Part shown: piece after piece, positions 9,720-18,124 of the stretch
Layout: every line of letters begins with the position of its first letter
Position numbering within the stretch: position 1 is the first letter of the stretch
DNA from: Peptoniphilus sp. ING2-D1G
GTDB lineage: Bacteria; Bacillota; Clostridia; Tissierellales; Peptoniphilaceae
DNA length: 64,000 nt
Reading direction: 5' to 3'
NCBI GenBank assembly: GCA_000952975.1
Contig: LM997412.1
Coordinates: 434,001-498,000 of the forward strand
Notes under the pieces: generated by a model
Databases searched by the model: none
What the model was told of the DNA's origin: nothing
The model's input: only the letters and a program-made list of their open reading frames with translations
Made by a program: the position numbers and the translations under genes

Positions 9720-11399
9720 ATGGTTTTTGAAAAACAAAAGATAACACTATTTCTATTGGTTGGAGCAATGATTTTGTTTATTGTTACCTATAGTTGTATT
9801 TTAAACAGAAAAAACTTAAAGTACATAAAGCATAAAGTAGACAGAGATTTCGGGAAGAACCCATCGGATATAAAAATTGATAAAAAGATTTTAAAAAAAC
9901 TTTTTGAAAATACTGTAAAAGGAAAATACTTCTTAGATGATATATCTGCAAATGATATAAATTTGGATTTGGTTTTTGAAAAATATAATCACGCCAACAC
10001 TACCGTTGGAGCACAGTATCTGTACATGATGCTAAGGATGCCGATATTTAATAAAGAGTACCACGACAAGCTTAAAGATGTGATCTTAAAATTATCCGAA
10101 GATATTGATGCGGCAAAAAAACTATCTGTTGAATTTGCAAAAATAGGATATTTTAAAAGAGATGTACTGGATATAATCTACGATGGAATAGATTATGAAC
10201 GATATAAAAAATATAAAATCCCGGTATACATATTGACCTTCAGCCTTGTGTTTTTAGCTGTTATTTATTTCGTATCCAAAAGTTTTTTTGGGTATTCGGT
10301 TATTATTCTGCTTGCATGCGGAATATATGTTTCTTTGAAAATGGAAAAAGCCACAGAAGGCAGAATTTTAGATTTTGCCACTTTAGCTGATATTTTACAA
10401 ATATCAAAAGAAATTGAAAAGATACATATATCCATATTAAAAGAAGATATGGAAAAAGTAAACAAACTCAATAAAGATCTTTCGGGAATTAGAAGAAGAA
10501 CAGGTCAGCTGAGCAGATTCGGAACAGGATCCGATGTTGATTTTATAATTAAGATATTGGATGTGCTGGTAATGTACACTCCAAGAAAATTTTTTAAAAC
10601 AGCTGAATTAATAAATGAAAATTCGGAAAAACTTAAAGACCTCTACTTAGTATTGGGAAAGATGGATGCTTATTTATCTTTGAGTTCTCTTTATCTATCA
10701 TCAGATTTCACTTTTGCGGAGTATTCGACTCAAAAAAACGAGCTGATATTTGAAAAATTAAATCATCCGCTTTTAGATGAAAATCAAGTGAGTGTTGATG
10801 CGGATTTCACAGATATAAATGCTTTGATAACCGGTTCCAATTATTCGGGAAAATCCACCTTTCTTAGAAAAATCGCCCTTGCGACCAATTTGGCCATGAC
10901 CATAGGCTTTGTTCCCGCCAAGAAATACAGGACGTCCTTTTATTTTTTGCAGACATCAATAGATATTAAAGATTCCATAGAAGAGAGCATTTCTTATTTC
11001 TTAGCTGAAACATTGACTATAAAAAGAATGATAGAAAAATCGGATATTAAAAAACTTCTTGTGCTTGATGAAATCTTCAGAGGAACCAATACAATTGACA
11101 GAATATCCGCCGCTTGCAATACTTTAAAATATCTTTCTAAGGAAAACAAGGTATTTGCAGCAACACACGACATAGAACTCACGGAATTGTTAAAAGAGGA
11201 ATTTAAAAATTACCATTTTGAAGAAGAGATAAAGGACAAGGATATAACTTTTGACTATAAATTAAAAGACGGTCCGTCTAAAACTAGAAATGCAATAGAA
11301 ATATTAAATATAAAAGGGTATCCCGAAGAGATAATAGTCGGCGCAAAAAAGATGGCTGAAGAAATCTCGAGAAATAAACAAATAAAATATAAATTTTGA
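9720..11399 (+). CDS. Membrane-anchored MutS-like ATPase
   Basis: The 559-residue protein combines membrane segments (about residues 8-27, and a pair around 160-205) with a C-terminal MutS family ATPase domain. The P-loop GSNYSGKST is near residue 374, the Walker B-like LVLDEIFRGTN follows, and AATHDIEL resembles the MutS switch region. The N-terminal mismatch-recognition domain of MutS1 and the Smr nuclease of MutS2 are absent. Start ATG 9720 follows CAGGGGGAA. Proteins of this architecture are usually labelled MutS-related; their function is unknown to me. It stands alone between veg and an SDR gene. Confidence 0.85.
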   Translation: MVFEKQKITLFLLVGAMILFIVTYSCILNRKNLKYIKHKVDRDFGKNPSDIKIDKKILKKLFENTVKGKYFLDDISANDINLDLVFEKYNHANTTVGAQYLYMMLRMPIFNKEYHDKLKDVILKLSEDIDAAKKLSVEFAKIGYFKRDVLDIIYDGIDYERYKKYKIPVYILTFSLVFLAVIYFVSKSFFGYSVIILLACGIYVSLKMEKATEGRILDFATLADILQISKEIEKIHISILKEDMEKVNKLNKDLSGIRRRTGQLSRFGTGSDVDFIIKILDVLVMYTPRKFFKTAELINENSEKLKDLYLVLGKMDAYLSLSSLYLSSDFTFAEYSTQKNELIFEKLNHPLLDENQVSVDADFTDINALITGSNYSGKSTFLRKIALATNLAMTIGFVPAKKYRTSFYFLQTSIDIKDSIEESISYFLAETLTIKRMIEKSDIKKLLVLDEIFRGTNTIDRISAACNTLKYLSKENKVFAATHDIELTELLKEEFKNYHFEEEIKDKDITFDYKLKDGPSKTRNAIEILNIKGYPEEIIVGAKKMAEEISRNKQIKYKF

Positions 11400-11498
11400 G
11401 TATCTTTTTGAACAGAAATAAATCAAGCGGTATTAAAAACATAGAGATTTTTAATAGTTTAGTTTTTGTAATGCAAAAGGTACTTTACAGTCGAAAGA

Positions 11499-11527
11499 TT
11501 GACAAAAATTTATCAAAAGTATAATAT
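11499..11527 (+). promoter_or_regulatory. Probable promoter of the SDR gene
   Basis: Perfect TTGACA at 11499-11504 followed by GTATAATAT. TATAAT (11520-11525) gives a short 15-base spacer; the overlapping TAATAT (11522-11527) gives 17. Either way the start would be about 65 bases before the SDR start codon. Confidence 0.6.
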
Positions 11528-11601
11528 GTTCTTGTAAAGGATATTATAATTAAAAACGATGAATTAATCGAAAATTGATAGTAATGTCAAAGGAGAATTG
11601 T

Positions 11602-12372
11602 ATGGCTTTCACAGTAAAAAATAAGAATGTCATTGTAACAGGTGGCGGAAAAGGTATAGGTTATGGAATAACGGAAGTATTTCTTAAAGAAGGTGCAAAT
11701 GTTGTATTTTCAGGAAGAAATGTGGAACAGGGAGAAAGAACAGTTAAGGAATTATCTAAATATTCCGGAAAAATTAAATTTATTAGAGCGGATGTCACAA
11801 ATTTGGAAGAAACTAAGAATTTATTTGAAATGGCTAATAAATTTTTGGGGTCAGTGGATATAGTCATATTAAATGCGGGTTATTTTCCGCAAAACAGAAT
11901 CAAGGATATGTCCTTGGAAGATTGGGATACTGTAGTGGATATAAATCTAAAAGGAGTTTTCATAAATACTAAGATCGCCTTAGATTATCTAAAAGAAGGC
12001 GGAAGAATAGTTGTAACATCTTCAATAACAGGAAATAGAGTGGGCAACCCGGGGCTTGCACATTACAGCGCATCCAAGGGTGGAGTTAACGGATTTATAA
12101 AGACGGCAGCTCTTGAACTTTCAACCTTAGGAATCACTATTAACGCTGTTGAACCGGGCAATATAATGACACCGGGAATGGAAGATGTGCTTGGAGAAAA
12201 ATATATCAAGGATCAAGAGTCTGTCATTCCTTTGGGTAAACTTGGAACACCTGAAGATATAGCCTATGCTATTTTATTTTTAGCTTCTGACGAGGCGAGA
12301 TATATAACAGGTCAAAGCATAATAGTTGATGGAGGTCAGACGCTTCCTGAATCAGCCTTTGATATACATTAA
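11602..12372 (+). CDS. Short-chain dehydrogenase/reductase, UcpA-like
   Basis: Classical NAD(P)-dependent SDR of 256 residues. The cofactor motif TGGGKGIG, the NAG motif (LNAGYF), the catalytic Ser (TSSITG) and the YSASK catalytic pair are all present. The C-terminal DGGQTLPES resembles the ending of E. coli UcpA (DGGSTLPE), and the protein is closer to that branch than to FabG. Substrate is unknown. ATG 11602 is chosen for the AAAGGAGA site at 11590; an in-frame ATG at 11584 is the alternative. It appears to be a single-gene unit with its own promoter and terminator. Confidence 0.9.
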   Translation: MAFTVKNKNVIVTGGGKGIGYGITEVFLKEGANVVFSGRNVEQGERTVKELSKYSGKIKFIRADVTNLEETKNLFEMANKFLGSVDIVILNAGYFPQNRIKDMSLEDWDTVVDINLKGVFINTKIALDYLKEGGRIVVTSSITGNRVGNPGLAHYSASKGGVNGFIKTAALELSTLGITINAVEPGNIMTPGMEDVLGEKYIKDQESVIPLGKLGTPEDIAYAILFLASDEARYITGQSIIVDGGQTLPESAFDIH

Positions 12373-12420
12373 CTAAAGAACTATAAAAGTAAATTAGCAT
12401 TATATGTCCATTAACGCATT

Positions 12421-12450
12421 AAGTACTGCCTTCGAGCAGTACTTTTTTGT
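12421..12450 (+). terminator. Terminator after the SDR gene
   Basis: AAGTACTGC (12421-12429) pairs with GCAGTACTT (12436-12444) around CTTCGA, followed by a T tract. A 9-base perfect stem. Confidence 0.9.
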
Positions 12451-12481
12451 TATTAAATTATTAAAGGTATAACATGACGGC

Positions 12482-13096
12482 TTATTTCCAATTTAAATTT
12501 GTATATTCAGGATCCTTTACCCTTGAATTTATTAAAAATCTGTTTTTTACCAGTGAGAGCATGGGTTTATCGTCTTTATAGGAATCTGAAAAAGCCATGG
12601 AATTTTCATAGTCTATTTCAATTTTTTTGCTTGAAAGATGTTCTTTTATAACCTTGACTTTTTCCTGTGATTTGTTATTTTCCTTTAAGAGATTGCAATT
12701 CTCATCAAGCTCTGTACCAATTATCACATCAAAATCCAAATATTCATAAAAATACTTAAGATAATTTATAGGAGAAGCGGACACCAGCATTTTATAATCC
12801 ACAGACAAAGAATTTAAATATTTAATTCCGTCACTTAACATGTGGTTCTCATATACATATTTGGCGAAATCCTTGAGCTCATCTTCTGAAAGGTAATTGA
12901 TGACTTGGCATATGTTGGACTTAAAAACCTTAAAATTCGATTTGGACAAGTATCCCACCGAACCCATGAGAAGTTTTTTATAGTAAAATAATTTATCGAC
13001 TTTTTTATTCTTAAGGGCATATTGCCAAATCAATATTATGCTATCGGTATCCGTAAGCGTTTTATCAAAGTCAAATAAGGCTATTGTTTTTTTCAT
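12482..13096 (-). CDS. HAD-IB family phosphatase
   Basis: Haloacid-dehalogenase-type hydrolase of 204 residues. The N-terminal FDFDKTLTDTDS motif (DxDxT) marks the phosphoserine phosphatase-like IB group; motif II is LVSASP and motif IV is FSDSYKDDKPML. The length and helical cap match the SerB-like branch, but the substrate is not predictable. It starts behind GAGGTGA, with TGATATAAT just upstream as a likely -10. It is divergent from dinB, and convergent with the SDR gene. Confidence 0.88.
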   Translation of the reverse strand: MKKTIALFDFDKTLTDTDSIILIWQYALKNKKVDKLFYYKKLLMGSVGYLSKSNFKVFKSNICQVINYLSEDELKDFAKYVYENHMLSDGIKYLNSLSVDYKMLVSASPINYLKYFYEYLDFDVIIGTELDENCNLLKENNKSQEKVKVIKEHLSSKKIEIDYENSMAFSDSYKDDKPMLSLVKNRFLINSRVKDPEYTNLNWK

Positions 13097-13180
13097 ATGT
13101 CACCTCAAATACATTATATCAAAATATATTTGTATTTGATATAAATTGAAGTTTTGATACTATTATATTAGGTGAAGGCT

Positions 13181-14233
13181 ATGAAAAATAATATAATTCA
13201 CATTGATATAGACGCTTTTTTTGCACAGGTTGAAGAAATAGACAATCCCTCGCTGAAGGGAAAAGCTGTAGCCGTTGGAGGATTAAGCAACAGAGGAATA
13301 ATCACAACGGCTAATTATGAAGCGAGAAAATACGGGATACACTCCGCCATGCCCATATTTATAGCAAAAAATCTCTGCCCGCACTTAATAATGGTGGAGT
13401 CGAATATGGCTAAGTACAAAAAAAAGTCACAAGAGGTTTTCAGTATAGTGGATAAGATTTCAAAGGTTGTGGAAAGAGTATCTATTGACGAATGCTATGT
13501 TGATATCGCACATTTAAAAAATCCCGTGGATGAAGTATTTGCCTTGAAAGGAAGAATATATGAACAAACCGGACTTACTGTAAGCATAGGGATGTCTTAT
13601 AATAAGTTTTTAGCTAAGATAGCCAGCGACTGGAACAAACCGAACGGTTTTATGATAATTGTACGTGATGATATGCCTGAAATATTGTATAAATTGGACA
13701 TTAAAAAAGTTCACGGATTAGGAGAAATATCTCAGAATAAATTGAGAAATATCGGGGTAAACACAGTGGAAGACCTCATGGAGTTAAGTGAAGAATTGCT
13801 GGAGGATATGTTCGGCAAGCTGGGTCTGGAAATATATGAAAGGATCAGAGGCAATGACAACAGAGTTGTAAAGCCTGATAGAATAAGAAAGAGCTTAGGC
13901 GTTGAAAGGACCTTTTTAGATACCGGCGACAAAAAACTGTTGCTTGAATATTTGGAGAAATATTCAAAGAGGTTGTATGAAGATTTAAAAAAATCCAATC
14001 TCGGCTTTAGGACCCTCAGCATTAAATTTAAAAATTCAAATTTTAAGGTCAGCACCCATTCCAAGACTTTTTCCTATACCATAAAGGACTATGATGAAAT
14101 ATTGAGTCTGTCCAATTCCATGTTTAATGAACATTACGACAACAAAAAATTGCGCCTTATGGGATTAACCGCTTCCAATTTAGTAAACTTAGATGTTTTG
14201 CAGTTGTCCTTTGATGATTTGTTAAAAAAATAA
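13181..14233 (+). CDS. dinB: DNA polymerase IV
   Basis: Y-family translesion polymerase of 350 residues. Catalytic carboxylates are in DIDAFFAQVEE (N-terminus) and SIDECYVDI; HhH-type DNA binding (VHGLGEISQNKL) and the little-finger domain follow. I prefer ATG 13181, because GGTGAAGG (13171-13178) is its ribosome binding site; the GTG at 13172 would use that site itself as codons. The C-terminus ends in LSFDDLLKK; QLSFDDL resembles a beta-clamp-binding peptide. No LexA-like operator was recognised upstream. Confidence 0.96.
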   Translation: MKNNIIHIDIDAFFAQVEEIDNPSLKGKAVAVGGLSNRGIITTANYEARKYGIHSAMPIFIAKNLCPHLIMVESNMAKYKKKSQEVFSIVDKISKVVERVSIDECYVDIAHLKNPVDEVFALKGRIYEQTGLTVSIGMSYNKFLAKIASDWNKPNGFMIIVRDDMPEILYKLDIKKVHGLGEISQNKLRNIGVNTVEDLMELSEELLEDMFGKLGLEIYERIRGNDNRVVKPDRIRKSLGVERTFLDTGDKKLLLEYLEKYSKRLYEDLKKSNLGFRTLSIKFKNSNFKVSTHSKTFSYTIKDYDEILSLSNSMFNEHYDNKKLRLMGLTASNLVNLDVLQLSFDDLLKK

Positions 14234-14275
14234 AAATCCGTAAATTAATTAAAAACTAATTTGCGGATTTTTGTT
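14232..14275. terminator. Bidirectional terminator between dinB and apt
   Basis: AAAAATCCG followed by TAAATTA pairs with TAATTTG and CGGATTTTT, with A and T tracts on both sides. It can serve dinB on the plus strand and apt on the minus strand, which converge here. Confidence 0.88.
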
Positions 14276-14785
14276 TTAATATTTAATTACCGATTTAACA
14301 TCATAGCCCTTTAGCTTTTCACGACCCTTTAAACCTTCAAGTTCAATTAAAAAATCAAGTCCTACAACTATGCCTCCAAGGCTCTCAATCATTTCAATTG
14401 CCCTTTTTGAAGTACCCCCTGTCGCTAAAAGGTCGTCGATTATAAGAACTTTCTGCTCTTTTTCAATTGAATCGGTGTGCATTTCTATAGAATCTGTACC
14501 ATATTCAAGTTCGTAATCGGCGGAAATTTTTTCGTGAGGCAGTTTGCCTTTTTTTCTTATGGGAACAAAACCGCATCCGAGAGCATAGGCTATAGGAGCT
14601 CCGATGATAAATCCCCTGGCTTCAATCCCTACTACGATATCTATTTCATCATCTCTTAGAGATATCATTTGGTCGATGGCATCTTTGAAGCTGTCTCCAT
14701 CTTTTAGCAAGGTTGTTATATCTCTAAATATTATTCCGTCCACAGGATAATCGTAAATATTTCTGATTTTCTTAACTAAATCCAT
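14276..14785 (-). CDS. apt: Adenine phosphoribosyltransferase
   Basis: Purine salvage enzyme that makes AMP from adenine and PRPP. The 169-residue protein carries the PRPP-binding motif (VLIIDDLLATGGTSK), the N-terminal PVDGIIFRDITTLLKD, and GIEARGFIIGAPIAYALG. Length and motifs are normal for the family. A run of five G bases and a nearby A form its ribosome binding site. The stop codon sits next to the shared terminator with dinB. Confidence 0.97.
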   Translation of the reverse strand: MDLVKKIRNIYDYPVDGIIFRDITTLLKDGDSFKDAIDQMISLRDDEIDIVVGIEARGFIIGAPIAYALGCGFVPIRKKGKLPHEKISADYELEYGTDSIEMHTDSIEKEQKVLIIDDLLATGGTSKRAIEMIESLGGIVVGLDFLIELEGLKGREKLKGYDVKSVIKY

Positions 14786-14818
14786 AAGTCCCCCTTAAAT
14801 AAAATAATATTTTTTGTT

Positions 14819-15226
14819 TTATGTTCTGGATTGAAACTCTTTTTTGCACCTAATACAAATAACTCTAATTCTGCCTTTTTTCCTGGGAACCCTGAGTTCT
14901 TGACCACAGTTTGGGCATTTCATATATTTGTTTTCCTTATCGGTGGCATTGTTTTTTAATCTCGTAAATACAGCCCTTACAGGTGCAGTTACTTCCAAAA
15001 ATTTTTGATTTTCTTCATATCTTTTATTTATATTTCTGGAAAAAGTTCTTACATATAATATAAATATAAAAATATAGCTGACAAATCTCATTTCAGCGGG
15101 AAGAAGATTAAAAGCGATAGCCAAGGATATTATTATAGAAAGGATGAGAGCAAATTTATTTAAAGCGTCTAAACCGTAATGAGTTCCGTATCTTCCATAC
15201 ATAAATTTTAAAAATTTTTCTTTCAT
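14819..15226 (-). CDS. Small membrane protein with C-terminal zinc ribbon
   Basis: I do not recognise a named family. The 135 residues show a basic N-terminus, two membrane segments (about 22-62, including LSIIISLAIAF and YIFIFILYV), a charged stretch, and a C-terminal zinc ribbon with CPNCG and CIRCK pairs. The start at 15226 is chosen because GGAGGTG lies 5 to 8 bases upstream; an upstream start would add an implausible 19-residue leader. It is located upstream of apt on the same strand with a 33-base gap and may be co-transcribed. Function unknown. Confidence 0.8.
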   Translation of the reverse strand: MKEKFLKFMYGRYGTHYGLDALNKFALILSIIISLAIAFNLLPAEMRFVSYIFIFILYVRTFSRNINKRYEENQKFLEVTAPVRAVFTRLKNNATDKENKYMKCPNCGQELRVPRKKGRIRVICIRCKKEFQSRT

Positions 15227-15343
15227 ACAACACCTCCATTGAATTATAACACTTAAAACTATATAAAAAAACAGTTGTAACAATTGTAAAAAGAATGTAT
15301 AATAAGTCGTGGGTTTGAGCGGAAAGTTCTTTTTAAAAAGTTA

Positions 15344-15372
15344 TTGACAAAAAATTCATATTATTATACAAT
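15344..15372 (+). promoter_or_regulatory. Promoter of tRNA-Leu
   Basis: Perfect TTGACA (15344-15349), 17-base spacer, TACAAT (15367-15372). It ends 17 bases before the mature tRNA 5' end. Confidence 0.8.
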
Positions 15373-15389
15373 TCTTATGTTAACTATTT

Positions 15390-15473
15390 GCGGGAATGGC
15401 GGAATTGGCAGACGCGCTAGACTTAGGATCTAGTTCCAATGGAGTGGGGGTTCAAGTCCTCTTTCCCGCACCA
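15390..15473 (+). tRNA. tRNA-Leu (anticodon UAG)
   Basis: An 84-base class II tRNA. The acceptor stem GCGGGAA (15390-15396) pairs with TTCCCGC (15463-15469), followed by A and an encoded CCA. The anticodon stem CTAGA/TCTAG encloses CTTAGGA, giving anticodon TAG (15424-15426), which reads CUN leucine codons. The long variable arm and GGTTCAAGTCC T-arm are as expected. Confidence 0.97.
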
Positions 15474-15481
15474 TTTGCATA

Positions 15482-15508
15482 AACACCCTTTAGGGTGTTG
15501 TTTTTTTT
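15482..15508 (+). terminator. Terminator after tRNA-Leu
   Basis: AACACCC (15482-15488), TTTA loop, GGGTGTT (15493-15499), then G and eight T bases. Confirms tRNA-Leu as a single-gene unit. Confidence 0.9.
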
Positions 15509-15520
15509 ACAAATTTCTTT

Positions 15521-15940
15521 TTAATTTCTCATCATTATTACTCCGGCTGTACAAAGTATTATTCCCATCAGCTTTGTAATGCTTAAGCTTTCCTCATAGA
15601 GGAAGTATCCTACTATTACGAGCGAAGCGGCCAGTGCTATGCTGACTACTATGTATCCGGTGTTTATATTCCACCCTGATTTGTAAAGATACATATATCC
15701 CACCTCAATTCCCACTATGAACACACCCATGACAAAAGAAGTCCAATTTAAATTCTTGTATTCATTTAACAAATTTGATTGAGGGTTAAGCACAAGGAAC
15801 AGAATTGCCGACACCACCATACCTATTGCATAGGCTACCGTAAGCGCGGCGAAGGGATTTAATTTTTCCGGCATAGATTTAGCACATATATGATAAATCA
15901 AATTTGAAATAACTACTAAAATTATAGGCCAATAAGTCAT
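15521..15940 (-). CDS. EamA/DMT-type small transporter
   Basis: A hydrophobic 139-residue protein with four or five predicted membrane segments, resembling a single EamA half of the drug/metabolite transporter superfamily: the N-terminal ILVVISNLIYHICAK, and the C-terminal LYEESLSITKLMGIILCTAG, which matches the usual GE/EE..s..k..G..li..G ending. Full EamA transporters have two such halves, so this one would act as a dimer, like SMR proteins. Substrate unknown. A good GAGGTGTAA site precedes the start. Confidence 0.82.
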   Translation of the reverse strand: MTYWPIILVVISNLIYHICAKSMPEKLNPFAALTVAYAIGMVVSAILFLVLNPQSNLLNEYKNLNWTSFVMGVFIVGIEVGYMYLYKSGWNINTGYIVVSIALAASLVIVGYFLYEESLSITKLMGIILCTAGVIMMRN

Positions 15941-16163
15941 TTTACACCTCTTATTATTTAAAAATTTAGAATGCTGAACAACTTAAATTATCTCATAGAA
16001 AAAAACTTTTTTCAAACTGCTAATTAGTGGCAAACTTAATGAGACATACAACATATTGTATGTTATATTGAAATATAACACTATATACACAATTTGTTTA
16101 CATAAAAGAGGTATAATCCTATTAGGTAAGAATAAAACTTTTATTTATGACTTGGAGGATATG

Positions 16164-16418
16164 ATGGTATTAGAGATAAGATATTTGAAAAACTTAGAAA
16201 GACCATGGTTAATCAAAAGAGTAGATGGAGAGTATTCACAACATTCACACATGAGAAAAAAGAAAGATGTTGAAGAGGTCAAACACTTAATTGAGATTAG
16301 AAAATATCCAAACAACAAAGATCAAAGGATTGCAATGCAGAGATTGTTGAGGGATGATGAATTTAGAAATTTAAATAAAAAACAAAAATATATAAATATA
16401 AACAAAGGAAGCAGATGA
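16164..16418 (+). CDS. Small conserved-looking protein, unknown
   Basis: I do not recognise this gene. It encodes 84 charged, lysine- and arginine-rich residues (RYLKNLERPWLIKRVDGEYSQ, HSHMRKKKDVEEV, LIEIRKYPNN) with no membrane segment or cysteine motif. GGAGG (16154-16158) lies 5 bases before ATG 16164 and only 2 before ATG 16161, so the second is preferred. It has a TATAAT at 16112 and a strong terminator at 16421, which supports a real single-gene unit. The positive charge suggests nucleic-acid or ribosome contact, but this is only a guess. Confidence 0.75.
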   Translation: MVLEIRYLKNLERPWLIKRVDGEYSQHSHMRKKKDVEEVKHLIEIRKYPNNKDQRIAMQRLLRDDEFRNLNKKQKYININKGSR

Positions 16419-16420
16419 TT

Positions 16421-16446
16421 AAATCCCCGAAAGGGGATTTTTTATT
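16421..16446 (+). terminator. Terminator
   Basis: AAATCCCC (16421-16428), GAAA tetraloop, GGGGATTT (16433-16440), then T-rich sequence. Confidence 0.92.
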
Positions 16447-16502
16447 AATTAATCTTTATTAAAAATTCAATATGTATTAAAATATTAATCGGTGAAGAAA
16501 AT

Positions 16503-17876
16503 ATGAAAAAAATTTTTAAGGCGTCGATATTATTGGTAATATTGATGATACTTTCTATATATTTAGCCGGTTTTTATTTTTTCGGGTACCATTTTTTACC
16601 CAACACAATAATCAACGGCAAAAATTTCGGCTTTACACAAAAAAACGAGCTTATACAAAATTATAATTCCTATTATGACGACTTTAAATTAAATATAATC
16701 ACAAGAGATGGAAACTTTGAAATTACATCAAAGGATATAGATTACAGGGAAGAACTACTTGAAGAAAAGGGAATTATCCAAAATCCCTTTTACTGGTTTT
16801 TTTATATGTTGTTGCCCAAAGAATATGATTTAAAGCGAAATATAGATTATGACAAAGACAAATTAAATCAAATCTTGGTAAGTAATGGCATTGATGATGA
16901 AAATGTAATTGAACCGCAGGATGCGAAAATAATTTTTGAAAAGGGCAGTTATAAGATTGAGAAAGAAGTCGAAGGCAATAAACTCAATATTGGAAAACTT
17001 AAAAGAAAAATTATCAGCAACTTCAACTCCGGAGAAGATAAACTTGATTTAGAGGATGAAGATTTATATTATAAGCCTAAAATACTGTCCAATGATCAAG
17101 GATTAAACGATAAGTTGCACCAAGTAAATGTAATAAATAATTTTGAAGTAACCTATGATTTTAAAGATAGACAGGAAGTCTTAAAAAACGAAGAACTGGT
17201 AAATTTATACACGGAAAACAGTGAAGGTCTACTTGTTCCCAATATTGAAAAGGTTGAAGAATATGTAAAAACTTTGGCTCAAAAATACGATACCTTCGGA
17301 GCAAATAGAAGTTTCAATGCGACGGGTATCGGTATTGTCATGGTAAAGGGAGGAATTTACGGCTGGAGTACAGATGTCGCAAATACAGCAAAGGAGCTTG
17401 TAGAGGTTCTTGAACAAACAACTTCGGTTACTCTTAAGCCTGTATATAGGCTTGAAGCTGTAGATAGATCAGTAAATGATCTGGGGAATTCTTATATAGA
17501 AATAGATCTTGGAAGACAGCATATGTGGCTTTATAGAGAGGGAAAACTGATCGTTGATACCGATATAGTTTCTGGGAATCCAACCCAAGGCAATGCAACT
17601 CCCATGGGAACAGGAAAAATATGGTCAAGGGAAACCAATAGGTATTTGACCGGAGAAGGGTGGAATTCTCATGTGAATTATTGGTTGCCCTTCAACTGGT
17701 CGGGATGTGGAATACACGATTCCTCCTGGAGATCTGAGTATGGCAAAAATATATATTTGACCAAGGGATCCCACGGTTGTGTAAATACACCGTCTGAAGT
17801 CATGAAAGCTTTTTATGAAAATACATTTCATGGAATGCCGGTTGTAGTCTATGATTCCAGTTATTTATCAATTTAA
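16503..17876 (+). CDS. L,D-transpeptidase (YkuD) with PG-binding-like domains
   Basis: Cell-wall cross-linking enzyme of 457 residues on the outer face of the membrane. An N-terminal membrane anchor (about 6-28) is followed by two repeats of the peptidoglycan-binding type often seen with these enzymes (roughly 40-310). The YkuD catalytic domain (about 330-455) has YIEIDLGRQHMWLY at its start and the active site SHGCVNTP (His424, Cys426). Such enzymes form 3-3 meso-DAP links or attach proteins, and resist most beta-lactams. Start ATG 16503 follows GGTGAAG. It is the only cross-linking transpeptidase in this window; a GT51-only protein lies at 55953. Confidence 0.94.
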   Translation: MKKIFKASILLVILMILSIYLAGFYFFGYHFLPNTIINGKNFGFTQKNELIQNYNSYYDDFKLNIITRDGNFEITSKDIDYREELLEEKGIIQNPFYWFFYMLLPKEYDLKRNIDYDKDKLNQILVSNGIDDENVIEPQDAKIIFEKGSYKIEKEVEGNKLNIGKLKRKIISNFNSGEDKLDLEDEDLYYKPKILSNDQGLNDKLHQVNVINNFEVTYDFKDRQEVLKNEELVNLYTENSEGLLVPNIEKVEEYVKTLAQKYDTFGANRSFNATGIGIVMVKGGIYGWSTDVANTAKELVEVLEQTTSVTLKPVYRLEAVDRSVNDLGNSYIEIDLGRQHMWLYREGKLIVDTDIVSGNPTQGNATPMGTGKIWSRETNRYLTGEGWNSHVNYWLPFNWSGCGIHDSSWRSEYGKNIYLTKGSHGCVNTPSEVMKAFYENTFHGMPVVVYDSSYLSI

Positions 17877-17900
17877 ATTTAAATAATATATCAATAGCTA

Positions 17901-17929
17901 TTGATAGTAGAGCTATATTGTGCTATACT
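17901..17929 (+). promoter_or_regulatory. Promoter of ribU
   Basis: TTGATA (17901-17906), 17-base spacer, TATACT (17924-17929), just upstream of the second FMN aptamer. Confidence 0.75.
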
Positions 17930-17941
17930 TAATTAGTAAAC

Positions 17942-18049
17942 ATCTTCAGGGTAGGGTGAAAGTCCCAACCGGCGGTAAAGTCCGCGACTCCTACGGGATT
18001 GAACTTGTGAAATTCAAGTACCGACAGTAAAGTCTGGATGGAAGAAGAT
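17942..18049 (+). promoter_or_regulatory. FMN riboswitch (RFN element) of ribU
   Basis: Conserved RFN sequence: ATCTTC (17942-17947) closes with GAAGAT (18044-18049); AGGGTAGGG, AACCGGCGGTAAAGTCC, CCGACAGTAAAGTCTGGATG are present. A terminator at 18074 follows, so FMN should attenuate transcription of the importer. Confidence 0.97.
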
Positions 18050-18073
18050 TAATTGTATTTTTGATGCAATTAT

Positions 18074-18096
18074 GCCCCTGAACGGGGCTTTTTTTA
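18074..18096 (+). terminator. Attenuator of the ribU riboswitch
   Basis: GCCCC (18074-18078) pairs with GGGGC (18084-18088) around TGAAC, then a T tract. Between the aptamer and the ribU start. Confidence 0.88.
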
Positions 18097-18124
18097 AGCC
18101 CTAAAAAATTCATGGAGGTAAAAG

